Assembly (NCBI GenBank): GCA_002007465.1
Contig: LNAC01000233.1
Location: 62,001-126,000 of the forward strand
From: Ailurus styani
Taxonomy: Eukaryota; Chordata; Mammalia; Carnivora; Ailuridae
Length of the DNA stretch: 64,000 nt
Direction of reading: 5' to 3'
The notes under the pieces are model-generated. The model searched no databases, had not been told where the DNA came from, and saw nothing but the letters and a program-made list of their open reading frames with translations. Every line of letters begins with the position of its first letter. Within the stretch, counting starts at the first letter, position 1. Below are positions 24,736 through 36,339 of this stretch, one piece after another. A program made the translations under genes and the position numbers.

Positions 24736-24882
24736 AGATTCTACATATGAGTGATACTATACAGTATTTGTCTTTGTCCAGTTTACTTCACTTAGCATAA
24801 GGCCTTCCAGTTTCATCTCTGTCTCATCATCCTCTGTCAGAAATGACAGAGTTTCTGTATTTTTTAAGGGTGAATAATATTC

Positions 24883-24884
<2 letters not shown>

Positions 24885-24924
<40 letters not shown>
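24885..24924. repeat. (GT)n microsatellite
   Basis: About 20 GT units. This is the position where L1 3' ends commonly carry a GT/CA run. Confidence 0.97.
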
Positions 24925-24926
<2 letters not shown>

Positions 24927-24995
24927 TACATTTTATTTACCCATTCATCTATCAGCTGACAATTAGGTTGCTTCTAGGGAATTGCTCCATGTGTA

Positions 24996-25589
24996 GCTGT
25001 GCATTCAGTATGTCCATGAGAAGAGGGGAGGTGAAGAGTCGCCTTTGTTTCCTACATGCCATCTTGGTCAATTACCCTTCATGCTTTAAGAGCTAAGGAA
25101 ACTTCCCTAAAATACTCCCTACACAAATTTATTATGTTTCATTGGCTAGATTTGGATCATATGCACATTCCTAAACCAGACAAGAGGAATATAATAACCA
25201 TGATTAACTTAAAAAAAAAAAAAAAGACAGGCTCATGCCCTGAATCTGCAGAGCTTTACCAGGGATATGCATTTTATGTAGGAAAAGGGCACGTAGCAGA
25301 GGGCTGATATCTGAAAAATCAAAGTTTTCTTAGTAAGAAAGGAAAGGAGGAGTGGCTGTTGAGTGGATGTCAAGTGTTTGTGACTTTGGTTTAGTTCTTA
25401 TGTTATGTGATCCCTCATGGGTATTTGACAAAGTCGCTCAAATCCTTTCCTGGAGTTCTATGAACCAACTTTCTCTCAGTCATTTTCTAATTACTGTAGA
25501 AGTTAAATATAATGAACATAAAATATCCACATATTGTTTGAGGTATGGCTACATAAAAATCAACATAACAAAGCTTAGTTGCTCAAAAT
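24996..25589. other. Mostly unassigned sequence
   Basis: 25010-25085 may be the complement of an L1 5' end. A poly-A run lies at 25211-25224. A 79-codon frame at 25352-25591 has no domain signature. Confidence 0.4.
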
Positions 25590-26055
25590 AAAAATACTTA
25601 TTTCCCTTTCAATCTGCATCTTAAATAAGGCTCAACAGGAATAGTTCGTCTTTGTTCTACGGGGTTCAGGCTAGCGAGGCTTCAGGCTTGGAGCACTGGG
25701 TCTAGATCACTCGTGACTTACACATGTGGCATGTGGGCTGAGAAAACCAGCAGCTGCGGTGCCCTGGGACTCTTTTCCATTCTCTATATTGTCTCACCAT
25801 GCGATCTCTCAATCTGTGGGCTTAGAGATTCCAAGGTGTGTCTGCTGAGAGGGAGAAATAGAGAACTAGGGAGACGTTTTATTGGCTTTTAAACTTGGCC
25901 TCAGGTGTCATATAGTGTCACTTGCAATGTAGTCCTAGCATCCCCACACATAGGAGGAAGGAACAGAGAATTCAGTTCTTGTGAGGAATGTCAACATCAC
26001 AACCAAAAAAGAACATGTGGAATGAGATATATTAGAGCTCAGAAATTTCTACATA
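25590..26055. mobile_element. Ancient interspersed repeat, family not assigned
   Basis: 'ccatgcgatctctcaatctgtgggctta', 'ggcctcaggtgtcatatagtgtcac' and related phrases match the pattern of an old mammalian repeat possibly of the same kind as the one at 16365. The assignment is by resemblance. Confidence 0.45.
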
Positions 26056-26199
26056 TTTTTAGAATATTATTGGTGATATCACTGTAAAGATTATGTGGGT
26101 AAGAAAATAGAAAACAAAGAGTTTAGAAGAAGAGATACATAGATAAAATCTATGATATATTAAAGTACTTACAAAACTAAATTAATTAACATAATACTG

Positions 26200-27230
26200 A
26201 TGGCATGATATATAACAAATCAATGAAACCAAATATATATCTTAGGAAAAGGCCCTAAAAAACTTATTATATCATTGAAAAAGTATGACAAACCAATGGG
26301 AAGACTGCTCAAAGTAAATATTGTTCATACAATTGTTTGCAAAATTAAACTCCAGAGGAGTTAAACAAAACCAAACAAAACCTTATATTACCTAAAGGTA
26401 AAATGTTAAAAATACACAAACAATTAGCAGATATTAAAAAATGAACTATTTATTTAGTATACAGGAAGATATTCAACCATATATATAAGCAAAGAAACTA
26501 CCAGGGCTGCATGCAAACAGTATGTATTAGAAAGCAAATCAATTATGTTGATATCAGTTATGTCAGTATCAGGCAACATAGACTTAGGGCAAAAGAATTA
26601 TCAGCTCTAACATGGAAACTGAATACTGATGAAAGAGTCAGGAACACAAAACATTCAGGAATCTATTTTCACCTGATAACAGAGCTTTAAAATCATGCGT
26701 CAAAGATTGACAGAAGAGACAATTCCCCAAACATTGTTAAAAATTGTAACACATCTCTTTCAGCAATTGATAGAGTTAGACACACACACACAAATCAGTA
26801 AAGACAAAGATGATCTGAGCGATATTATCCCACTATTGTGACCTAATTTGATACTTCCAGAGCAATGCGTGCAACAATTGAAGAGTACATATTTTTTGCA
26901 AGTGTGCATAGCATGTGTACCAAGATAAACTATATGCTGGCCCATAAAAATATTTTCTTTTTTAAAAATTTAATTCCACTATAGTTTTAGGTATACACTA
27001 TATTATGTACCTGATACCTCTATCAAGATAAGTGTACTAAAAATATTTTCAATAAATTTCAAAGAATTGTAATTTTTAAAATCCCTTTTTGTTACTACTA
27101 AAGTAACAAAAGTAAGAAATCATTATAATAGTAAATTTGGAAGCAGCATAACTGGTGAAAAATAGTGAAATAATGAAGAAAATTATTTCTCTACTTGATT
27201 ATTACAAAGTGTCTAAAAACATTTGGAGTT
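26200..27230 (+). mobile_element. Old L1 ORF2 fragment, plus strand
   Basis: The core is 26745-27060: 'aacacatctctttcagcaattgatagagttagac', 'gcatgtgtaccaagataaactatatgctggcccat' and 'ttcaataaatttcaaagaattg' follow the L1 endonuclease region. It is interrupted by the small insert at 26958-27038. Sequence on both sides is probably more of the same element but too diverged to be sure. Confidence 0.6.
26958..27038 (-). mobile_element. Very short 5'-truncated L1-like retroinsert
   Basis: Begins with poly-T on the plus strand and reads, on the minus strand, as L1 3'-end-like text ('tatacctaaaactatag') ending in poly-A. The exact 12-mer AAAAATATTTTC flanks it (26946-26957 and 27039-27050), and removing it restores the L1 endonuclease phrase around it. 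Confidence 0.7.
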
Positions 27231-28176
27231 TATAACAATATGAGAAATGTTTGCATTATGTAAAATGGAAAAAAGTATATAAATTTTACCTACAATATTA
27301 TCACCATAACTGAAAAGCTTAAAGTATAGATGGACACTTCTGGCTATGACATGTTAACTGGTTCCGGAATTGTCCTTTTGATGAAAATAACAGCACAACT
27401 GGAAAAAAAACATACAAAAGCAGTTTTCAGGCATTGAACATCAGGCAGCTCAGGAATGTGAATCTCGAAGGAAGAAACACACACGATGTGATACATAAGA
27501 TAGATCTCCCTGGCTTTCCAACTGGAGACACTTTCCCACTGTGGACAGTGATCCTACAGAATGGAGCAAGATCAGATATTTGGGCTGTTGAAATGTTGGA
27601 AATATATGTGGCAGCACCTGAGAAAAGAGAAGGGAGTTGTAGGATGGAAAGGAGGAGAGAACAAAATGGCAGGGGGTGGGGCGGGGCAAATACAATGGTG
27701 ACACGTGGGAGCTTTTGAGGGAAAAAAGGACCAGTGATAGGCTTCCTGTGAAGGAGATGGTCAAGGCTCACTGAATCTAATGCTCAAGTCGATGTCTTAC
27801 TCACGCCGTGTTCTTCTGTCATTTACTTTTTTTTATCACAAGTCTCCAGTAAGTGTCTGTTATGCACAGCAGTCCTGTGTATATGGTTCTGACAGAACAG
27901 AAGTGGGTGGAAGAAGGAGAACATCTCAGGGAACAGGAGGTGATACTGAAGAATTTAGCAACAGTAGAGAAACAGGTTATGTGTTGCCAATTCGACAGGA
28001 CACACTTCCTCTAGTCTAATCTGATGATCTATCTCAAATCTGTTACATAGAAGTAAATAAATTCAAATTACAAGATGCGAAATGTGTTGAAATACAGCAC
28101 AAAACTTAATGGACATAATCATTTTATTCATAAAATTTGAAATTATTTTCTAATCTGCATGTGATAGAAGACAACC
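27231..28176. other. Unassigned sequence
   Basis: Opposing frames of 79-114 codons (27427-28019) overlap each other and show no domain; a GGGGTGGGGCGGGG run near 27672 is the only GC-rich patch. No gene assigned. Confidence 0.45.
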
Positions 28177-28372
28177 GGGGGCGCCTGGGTGGCTCAGTGG
28201 GTTAAAGCCGCTGCCTTCGGCTCAGGTCATGATCCCAGGGTCCTGGGATCGAGGCCCACATCGGGCTCTCTGCTCAGCAGGGAGCCTGCTTCCTCCTCTC
28301 TCCTCTCTCTCTGCCTGCCTCTCTGCCTACTTGTAATCTCTCTCTCTGTGTCAAATAAAAAAAAAAAAAAAA
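28177..28372 (+). mobile_element. Can-SINE, young, plus strand
   Basis: Near-consensus head GGGGGCGCCTGGGTGGCTCA with AGTGGGTTAAAGCCGC, GGGATCGAGGCCC, CT-rich middle and pure poly-A tail of about 18. Flanks AGACAACC(G)GG / AGACAACCAGG. Confidence 0.95.
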
Positions 28373-28637
28373 AAGACAACCAGGCAATTATTAAATAATA
28401 ACACATTGTTAAGGGGAATATTAGCTTAGAGATATTGAACTTAGGGTGGGAAACCCACTGTATGGTTCACTAACACAGTCACTGATGTGAGAAGTAGTAA
28501 CGGGTTCTAACTGTACGGTGATTACAATGTAGAACTAACAGAAACCACCTCTTGGGCTTTATAGAGGAACTTCTCCGTGGGTTTCTTGCTGCTTCACTGA
28601 ATCAAATGCCCTTTACTATAAAAAAAGGTCTTGCTGA

Positions 28638-28832
28638 GGGGCACCTGGGTGGCTCAGTGGGTTAAAGCCTCTGCCTTTGGCTCAGGTCATGATCTCAGAG
28701 TCCTGGGATCGAGCCCCTTATCGGGCTCCCTACTCAGCAGGAAGCCTGCTTCCTCGCCTCTCTGTCTACTTGTAATCTCTCTCTCTCTCTCTCTCTCTCT
28801 CTGTCAAATAAATAAAATCTTTTTTTTAAAAA
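28638..28832 (+). mobile_element. Can-SINE, young, plus strand
   Basis: Complete. The flanks AAAAAAGGTCTTGCTGAG and AAAAAAGATCTTGCTGAG differ at one base over 18. Contains a pure (CT)n run of about 11 units. Confidence 0.95.
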
Positions 28833-29529
28833 AGATCTTGCTGAGTCTTTTTAGACAATTCTATAAGAATCGGTGCTGGTTGAGGCAGATTCGCTAAATT
28901 GTAAACCACGTGGGCCAGCAGAGGTGCTTCATGGTACCTAGAAAGCTTCGGGAGTGACTTAGAACAACAGCATACATTTGACAACTATAATTGGAAACGG
29001 GAAGTTTGAAAATAGGTATGGCTTTTTATTTAATTATACCATGTAGTTTCTTCTTTGCAATGACAAATTATGTTGAATACAAGAAAATATTTAAATCACT
29101 TAAATAAAAATTCAACACAAGCTGCTCTTATATTTGCATGGCAATCCATTACTGCTTCTACAGGCATCATGAAAATCCTGTGCTCTACTGACGTTTGTGC
29201 TAGATAGACTGACATGTAGGGGTGAGTCTGGGCTACTCTCTGCTATCTCAACAAGAAGTAGAAATATGAACCGCCACAGTAAATTATCCAGTTGTTTGTA
29301 AGTAAATGTTCTACCTAAACATGCAGAGATGCCATCCTATGTAATACGCATACTTTTCATAATTTATTCAAACTGTGACAGCAATTTGCCATGCATATTG
29401 TGGTGTTGACATTCTTATTCAATTCCTTTTCCTGCTTTAATAACAAGGATTTATAAAACAATGTATCACTTACCCATCTGGAGCCATGGTCATGCTGATA
29501 TAAATTCACTGAAAAATGTGCATGAACAA
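28833..29529. other. Unassigned sequence between SINEs
   Basis: AT-rich; nothing recognised on either strand. Confidence 0.5.
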
Positions 29530-29745
29530 GGGCACCTGAGTGGCTCAGTCAGTGAAGCATCTGCCTTCAGCTCAGGTCACGATCTCAGGTCCTGGGATGG
29601 AGCCCCATGTTGGGCTCTCTGCTCAACGGGGAGTCTGCTTCTCCCTCTCCCTCCACCCATCCTCAGCCCCACCCCCTTGTGCTTGTGCTCTCTCTCTCTC
29701 TCTCTGTCTCTTTCAAATAAATAAAATCTTTAAAAAAAAAAACAA
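29530..29745 (+). mobile_element. Can-SINE, plus strand
   Basis: Head GGGCACCTGAGTGGCTCAGT of an older subtype (CAGTGAAGCATCTGCC), long CT-rich middle, AATAAATAAAATCTTT tail. The target-site duplication is weak (GCATGA...). Confidence 0.9.
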
Positions 29746-30049
29746 AACTGCATGAGGATACCTGGGAGGCAAGTCCCACTTGAGCATGAAAAAACTAAAA
29801 CATGGACTGCTGTTTTGAAGTTTTATTACATTTATATATTTACGTCATTATTTATTTTTTAAATCAGCATTTTCTTTATCATATTATATTAATTGCTACA
29901 TTAACAATAATGTGTGTTGTAATAATTTTAAGTGTGTTTTTTCAAACTAATAGATGACAAACTACAATGAACAGCTTGATAAATTTACTTTAGAGAGACT
30001 ACCTACGTCCAAATCATCCAAATCAAAATAGGTAATAAAAACATTCCAC

Positions 30050-30218
30050 AGGAGCTTGGGTGGCTCGGGTAAGGTGACTGCCTTCAGCTCAGGTCATAAT
30101 CCTGGAGTCCTGGGATTGAGCCCATATCAGGCTCCCTGTTCAGCACGGAGTCTGCTTCTCCTTCTGACCTTCCCCTCTCTCATGCTCTCTCTCTATTTTT
30201 TAAAAAATAATAAAAAAA
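30050..30218 (+). mobile_element. Can-SINE, diverged, plus strand
   Basis: Short copy with a damaged head (AGGAGCTTGGGTGGCTCGGG), flanked by ATAAAAACATTCCA on both sides (about 30035 and 30218). Confidence 0.88.
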
Positions 30219-30379
30219 TAAAAACATTCCATGTGCCTCAAAGGACAGTTCACACTGTACACAAGACTAAAAATAAAATGAGAAAGAAGAAAAATGTGGG
30301 TATGAAAGGTGTATATACAAAAAAGGTCAATAGTCAAAATGTCAATAAGTTTGAATCTTCTGGGAAGAAAGAGACAGGG

Positions 30380-30600
30380 TGGGGCACCTGGGTGGCTCAG
30401 TCAGTTAATCGGCTGCTTTTGGCTCAGGTCATGATCCCAGAGTCCTGGGATCGAGGCCCGCATCCGGCTCCCTGCTCTCCCTGAGCAGGGAGAGCCTGCT
30501 TCTCCCTCTCCCTCCGCCTGCTGCTCTGCCTACTTGTGCTCTCTATCTCTCTGTCAAATAAATAAATAAAATCTTAAAAAAGAGAGAGAGAGAGAGAGAG
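30380..30600 (+). mobile_element. Can-SINE with (GA)n tail, plus strand
   Basis: Complete body with an internal duplication around CTCCCTGAGCAGGGAGAGCC, AATAAATAAATAAAATCTT tail and then a (GA)n run to 30600. GAGACAGG flanks both ends, so the GA run may have grown from the repeated target sequence. Confidence 0.92.
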
Positions 30601-30605
30601 AGACA

Positions 30606-31640
30606 GGATGCACTCAGAAAAGTATGCTGTTTATAAGGTCCACTAAGACCTTCCAACTTCAAAGTTTCTACTTTCAATTCTTGCCAGTAAAATTTCACTA
30701 ATTTTTAAAGTGCTTTGCTGGCCTAAAACTATGACTTTATCCTTTATCACTTGATTACTGTTTTCTGAGGATTCTCCTGTTATAATACCATTATGCAAAA
30801 GAAAATACCTTAATTACTAGACCGCATCGGTTATCTTTAACTTAACTGATTAGCCTTAGATAGAAATCCTGGGGCTCACCAGCCACTTTTAGATTCAGAT
30901 AAAGGAACTGTACCCCTGAGAACTTAATTATAGCTTGGATAACTGAAAACTATTATTTCCTTGGAAAACCATCACTGCATTAAACACAATATTCTCTCAT
31001 TTATTTTACTTTATCAGAAAAGTCCATGAATTCTTGCTTTCCTTAATTTTCGTTATGTGGGCAAATGGATTCTATAATTGTTCCCTAGCCATCATGATAA
31101 TAAATGAATTTTAAGTGATGTAAAATTATAAAGAGTGTTATATTTGTTTAAAAATTTAAAAATTAATTTCGAAATTAAAAAGAATATTATATTTGTTTTA
31201 TTATATGTATTTCTTTAAGTTATTTTATACTCTACCCATAATTAAAACTGTGAATTGTAGGCAGTGCCTATTCATAATTACAGTCATTATTCTCAAAGGC
31301 TCATCATAATCACAAAATTTAATTTATATTCCCTGTGCTTTTTGTCACTTACTTTTTGGTTAATGTGTAGTTTCCAGTTTGATTAAGTTAGGTGTTGTAT
31401 CTCTCATTTTGTCTTCAAAGTGAAGGTTTTCCTGGTACAACTTACTTTTAAAAGACCACACGCTATAAAAACGATGCAGGCTCCTGACTCTGGTGGTTTG
31501 AAAAAATTGGGTCATGTAAATAGAAAGTTAAGAATAGGTTGGGAAGACTTTGTAGTTCACTTCCAAATGTACAAAAAAAGCTGGACGAACTGTTAATCAA
31601 GATTTTTATTGGACTTATCAGAAAACAGAGGTTTCAGGCA
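30606..31640. other. Unassigned AT-rich sequence
   Basis: No open frame above 60 codons and no repeat family recognised. Confidence 0.5.
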
Positions 31641-31649
31641 CATTCAGAA

Positions 31650-33300
31650 AGAGAACTGAGATCTGCCTACTTGGAGCAGAAGCTTCTGGCACCATAAACT
31701 TGTAGGAACACTTAAATGGTAGAGCCACAGTTTTAGGGGGCTACCACACTTCCAAGGCCTTTTCATCCAGGAAACCCACTGGATTCTCATGTGAAGATTT
31801 GAGAATGGCCCCTTAGTGCTTCCTTGGAGGGTGGGAAGCGAGGAAGAAGAGCCACCATGAAGTAGGTCCAGAGCGCTTTCAATGAAGAAGTCCACCCCAG
31901 AAGAAAGGATTTTGGCAGAACCTTATTCCAGTTTGGGGAAGAGGATTCCTCCTGACTCTACCCCCTTCAGACTTCCAGTCTCAGCAAAGAAGGAAGAAAC
32001 ACTCAGAAGAGGTCAGGGCTTCAAGGAAAGAGATTGGGAACCAGAGAAGGGAGGAGGCAGAAGGAGGACGTGGGGGTAGGGCAACAAAACAGCAGAAATA
32101 CTGTGAATGACTTAGGTTTAACTGGAATATTATAAACATTTCCCCTCCCCAACATCTTACCACCATATCAGTAGCTTTCTAGTATAATAACAGGATTACA
32201 GCTAAAAGAACTGCAAGACACAAATTCTCAGAGATGGATTACAAAGAGGGGGCCAAATTCAAGAGAGGAGACAAAGACACTAAAGGAATTCAAAGCCTCC
32301 AGTAACTATAACTTCACAAATGTTTAACACAGCTTAATCCTAGCCAGACTGATAGGAATTCTCCAATGAAAGGTCTGTTTACCTTCAGTTCCTATTATCT
32401 GATAATGATGTGTATAGTTAAAAAAAAAATCTCAAGGCATTCAACAGACAAGAAAAACTACTCTCTGAAGAGACATGGCAATCATCAGAAGTAGATTCAG
32501 ATATAACATAGATGTGGGGACCATCAAACAGAGAATTTAAAATCACCATGGTCTGGGGTGCCTGTGTGGCTCAGTCAGTTGAGCATCTGACTCTTGAGTT
32601 CCACTCAGGTCATGATCTTGGGGTCCTGGGATCCAACTCCGAATCAGGCCCTAAGCTCTGCAGAGATCCTGCTTGAGATTCTCTTTCTCTCCCACTCCCT
32701 TTCCCCCCACCTAAAACCAAATAAATAAGTAAATACTTAAAAAAAATAAAATAACCACAGTTAATAAGTTAAGGGCTATAATAGTAAAAGCACACAAGAA
32801 TAGATGAGTAAAGTAGATAGATGAAAACTCAAGGAAAGAATGAAAAGGAAATGCTAAAGTAATTCTGTAGCAGAAATGAAGAATGCCTTTAAAAAGTTCA
32901 TCAGGAAACTTGAAATAGCTGAGAAAAGGATCCAGGAGTATGGCAATAGGTCAACAGAAACTTCCTACACTGAAATGCAAAGAGAAAAGGAAATAAAATT
33001 AAAAAAAATAGAATCCAAGAACTATTAGTATCCTAAGGTATACAGGCATACATGTAATTGGAAGATCAGAAGTGGAGGAGAAAATGGAGCAGAAGAAATA
33101 TTTGAAGTAGTAATGGCCAAATGCTTCCCAAAATTGAAGATAGACACCAAATTGTACACCCAGGGAGCTCAGATGATACCAACAGGATAAATTTTAAAAG
33201 CAGAAACAAAAAGACTACACACAGATATTTAGTCATATTACCATTCAGACTGCAGAAAATTAAAGTTGACCTTGAAAGAAACTAGGGAAAGAAAACAAAA
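31650..33300 (+). mobile_element. Old L1 5' UTR and ORF1 region, plus strand, split by a SINE
   Basis: From about 32180 the text follows L1 ORF1 of old mammalian families ('gcagaaatgaagaatgcctttaaaaag', 'gcagaagaaatatttgaagtag', 'tcatattaccattcagactgcagaaaattaaag'), with many stops. The part 31650-32180 fits an L1 5' UTR less certainly. A Can-SINE (32556-32745) lies inside. Confidence 0.7.
32556..32745 (+). mobile_element. Can-SINE, older subtype, plus strand
   Basis: Head GGGGTGCCTGTGTGGCTCAG and body 'tgagcatctgactcttgag' characteristic of an older branch. Flanks AAAATCACCATGGT and AAAATAACCACAGT are a decayed target-site duplication. Confidence 0.9.
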
Positions 33301-33640
33301 CAAAACAAAACAAAAACCCCAAAAAACAATATACCAATTTAAGATTCAATTTCCTTCTAAATTTCAGAGTTTGTTGTTTTTTTGTGTGTTTTATTTTTGG
33401 TTGGGCATGATATTTTTAATTGGAAATATTTTAAAGAACCAAGTAAGAGTTCTAAACATAAGAAACCCAAATTCTGGTGTCCTCCAATCCATCTATTATA
33501 TTTAACAAACTTTCTAAATATGTTTATGCCTCATCAGTTCCTTTTTATTTTCAGTTGACTAAACTTAGGCAACTGTGCATGGCATATTTTATTTGTATTC
33601 AAGTAAAGAAATATATTTAATCAATATATTACTTACGATT

Positions 33641-33832
33641 GGGCGCCTGGGTGGCTCAGTGGGTTAAAGCCTCTGCTTTCGGCTCAGGTCATGATCTCAG
33701 GGTCCTGGGATCGAGGCCTGCATCAGGCTCCCTGCTCAGCGGGGAGCCTGCTTCCCCCTCTCTCTCTCTGCCTGCCTCTCTGCCTCCTTGTGATCTCTCT
33801 CTCTCTGTGAAATAAATAAATAAAATCTTTAA
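33641..33832 (+). mobile_element. Can-SINE, young, plus strand
   Basis: Near-consensus; flanked by ATATTACTTACGATT and ATATTACGATTA. The tail runs into a (TA)n tract at 33834-33851. Confidence 0.95.
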
Positions 33833-33833
33833 A

Positions 33834-33851
33834 ATATATATATATATATAT
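33834..33851. repeat. (TA)n tract
   Basis: Nine TA units following the SINE tail, probably grown from the AT-rich target site. Confidence 0.9.
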
Positions 33852-34140
33852 TACGATTAATTTATTTTTAAATTAATAAAACATATACTTTATTACTACT
33901 TACTCTTGGATTTCCCTTTGAGTTATTTCTTTCTACATAGGAACTCTCAAAAGAAATCTTGAAATACGATATTTGTGAAAGTCTAGAAACTGTTAACACC
34001 TGCATTCAAGAATAATTCCTCTAGAAAATGATCCAGAAGCACTTATAGAAACAATTCTAGAAATGAAGCAAAATCTATGCCTTCTCTCTCCAAATTAACA
34101 CATCAGAATGAACAGATTTTAAATAAAAATAAATGTTTTG

Positions 34141-34331
34141 TGGCACCTGAATGCACAACTGGTTGTTTTCAGCTCAGGTCAGGATCACAGTGTTGTGAGA
34201 TCAGGTCCCATATTGGACTCCACTCTTTATGAATTCTTCTTGAGTTTCTCTCTCCCTCTGCTTCTCATACTTGTGCATGCACTCTCTCACTCTTTCTCTC
34301 TCTAAAATAAATAAAGCAAATCTTTAAAAAG
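34141..34331 (+). mobile_element. Can-SINE, strongly diverged, plus strand
   Basis: The head has decayed to TGGCACCTGAATGCACAACT, but 'ttttcagctcaggtcaggatcac', CT-rich middle and AAATAAATAAAG tail remain. AAATGTTTT(G/A) repeats at both ends support a single insertion. Confidence 0.85.
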
Positions 34332-34359
34332 AAGTAAATGTTTTATCTGGGGAATTGTT

Positions 34360-34547
34360 TTTTTTTTAATTTATTTGTTTGACACAGAGAGAGAGATCAC
34401 AAGCAGGAAGAGAGGCAGACAGAGAGAGAGGAGGAAGCAGGCTCCCCGCCGAGCAGGGAGCCCAATGAGGGCGTCGATCCCAGGACACTGAGACCATGAC
34501 CTGAGCCGAAGGCAGAGGCTTTAACCCACTGAGCCACTCAGGCGCCC
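34360..34547 (-). mobile_element. Can-SINE, young, minus strand
   Basis: Tail complement to head complement GAGCCACTCAGGCGCCC; flanks GGGGAATTGTTT and GTGGGTAATTGTTT. Lies 28 bases from the preceding plus-strand SINE. Confidence 0.94.
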
Positions 34548-34629
34548 AGTGGGTAATTGTTTTATAGTGTCATTTGGGACTATAAGCATGAAATGTTTAT
34601 ATTTTCTTCAGTAACTCCCTCCCTAATGA

Positions 34630-35085
34630 TTCTGTGTCAAATCCCCCTTTCCAGTTCCTTAACGCACCAGGCATAGATTCTGCACCAACTTTAGCTGTTA
34701 AACCTTTCATTGTTAAAACATGCTCTCATGTTTTGACCTCCTCCACTGACCAAAAAAACCACATGTGTGGCTTGTGGTTCGAGGGTTTCCTCCCCTCCCC
34801 ACACTTCCTTTCCCAGATTCTGCCACCTGGACAGGGGACAGAATAGAGCAGTGGTGCTCATTTTACTCAGCCAGACTAAAGCTGGAGGGAGGTTGGGAGG
34901 GGATTTTGCTTTAGCTCGGGTTCCCTGATATTACTGGAGCTCTGCTCCTGTGATGATCTCCAGATGTATCCACTTCACTCCTACGTCAGTAAAAGCAACA
35001 TTTCTTTCTCAATAAACCTTTAGTTGTTTCAGTATATGAGAGCTAGGCTACATTTTGCCAAAAATACACCATTGAGAGTAGACTG
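34630..35085 (+). mobile_element. Possible LTR-like element
   Basis: A more GC-rich patch ending 'gtaaaagcaacatttctttctcaataaacc' contains an AATAAA in the context usual for LTR R regions. I could not define TG...CA ends or a target-site duplication, so it could also be unique DNA. Confidence 0.3.
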
Positions 35086-36335
35086 TGGCTGCTAGGGGTT
35101 AATGAAAGCAATATTGTGCTCCAGAGAAAGCAGCAGCATTAGTAAAAATCTAGTACAATGTGTTGCTTTGCTTTTTTTAAAGGAAATTTAAGCTGTATGG
35201 GTGGAAGTCTTGATGGAGCAAATGGAACATAAGGTCATTCTACAATAACAGTGTATAGAACAAACAGAACACTAGTAAATGCCATTAAGATTGTGGATTC
35301 TCTTGCTGTGATGTTAATTCCTGTATTTAATGGATACAATCTCATGGTTGAGAAACTTCAATTAAGAGGAAAATCCAAATGAAGAACTTTGGGTGACATT
35401 CACAATGGTTCCAAAGATTATAGAAGAGAGCCTGATAAGCATGTTTATTTGCATGTCTCTTTTTGTTTTCCTTAACAAAACAGCAATTTATGCCTTCAAG
35501 TAGTTTTGTACAATAACAGAGAATACTACCACCGATTAAATAACTGATGAACATTTAGCCGAAGAGCCTAGCAGGAACAGAGCTTATAGCATGATTATGC
35601 AGCCCTACCTTCTGGGAAATTATAAAAGAAAAAAAATCAGCGAATTAGCTATACAAATTTGCCTCTGCAACTCACTTGACAAAAATCACATTTTTCTTTT
35701 AGGCAGGTCTAAAAAATTTCTCTTCATACAGAAAAGCTTTATTATTGATGCATGAAATTATGAGTAGAGGCTTTGGAGTGGCCTTGAACAAGAGAAACAG
35801 TAGAGTAGTTGTGCATTTGATGTGTGATTTACTGGTATGGCAGTCACAGGATGCCCAGATCCTTCACTCCAAAGGAGTAAAGCTGAGAATGGTGGTTACA
35901 CAGAGTGATGAGGAGATCAAACCCAATTATGTAGGGAAAGATGGGGAAACAGATTGGCTAGAGCCTAAACAGCTTGGACCATAAGATAACCTTGAGGAGA
36001 TAAGTTAATGATTAGGATAATAGAATGGAAAGATAGAAGGACAGCCTGGGACCTTATATCTTTGTGAAGCTATTATATCATCTCTAGGCTAATACTGGAT
36101 TTCTTTTATAAGAAAATATCTCTTAAGCCATTGTTTTAAAGCTTTTGTGTAGTATACAACCCAATATAAAAAAACAAATACACACAAATTTTAATTTAGA
36201 GATTATAAGCATGGCGACAGGAACATAAGAATATACTAGATGGTCAGCTTCTGTTCTCATGAAATTTTCTATATAATGGGAAATGTAGATAATAAATAGC
36301 AATAGCAACAACAGCAGCATCAGTAGCAATAATAA
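35086..36335. other. Unassigned sequence
   Basis: A 70-codon minus-strand frame at 35342-35554 and a 79-codon plus-strand frame at 35745-35984 have no domain signature. A decayed repeat is possible near 35750 but not identified. Confidence 0.45.
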
Positions 36336-36339
36336 AATG

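Larger units (their letters stand above)
23825..24995 (-). mobile_element. L1 3' region, antisense, split by two SINEs and microsatellites
   Basis: 'ccagcttgactgagataatattaacaa', 'gttatcaactgtagtcaccatgttatac' and, after the SINEs, 'ctacatatgagtgatactatacagtatttgtc' with 'cttcacttagcataaggcc' are the complement of L1 3' UTR/ORF2-end text. Text at about 25010-25085 ('gccatcttggtcaatt') looks like the complement of an L1 5' end, so the element may be internally deleted. Confidence 0.8.

Noticed and set aside
27427..27771. Overlapping frames of 94-114 codons on both strands
   Set aside because: Mutual overlap and no motif; typical of chance frames in purine-rich sequence.
28177..28260. tRNA-like box A and box B sequences in SINE heads as a possible tRNA gene
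   Set aside because: They belong to SINEC heads, and no cloverleaf with a mature tRNA acceptor stem can be drawn.
28189..28398. Frames beginning MAQWVKAAAFGSGHD and similar ones at 28631 and 29461
   Set aside because: They are read-through of Can-SINE bodies, the same peptide recurring at each SINE.
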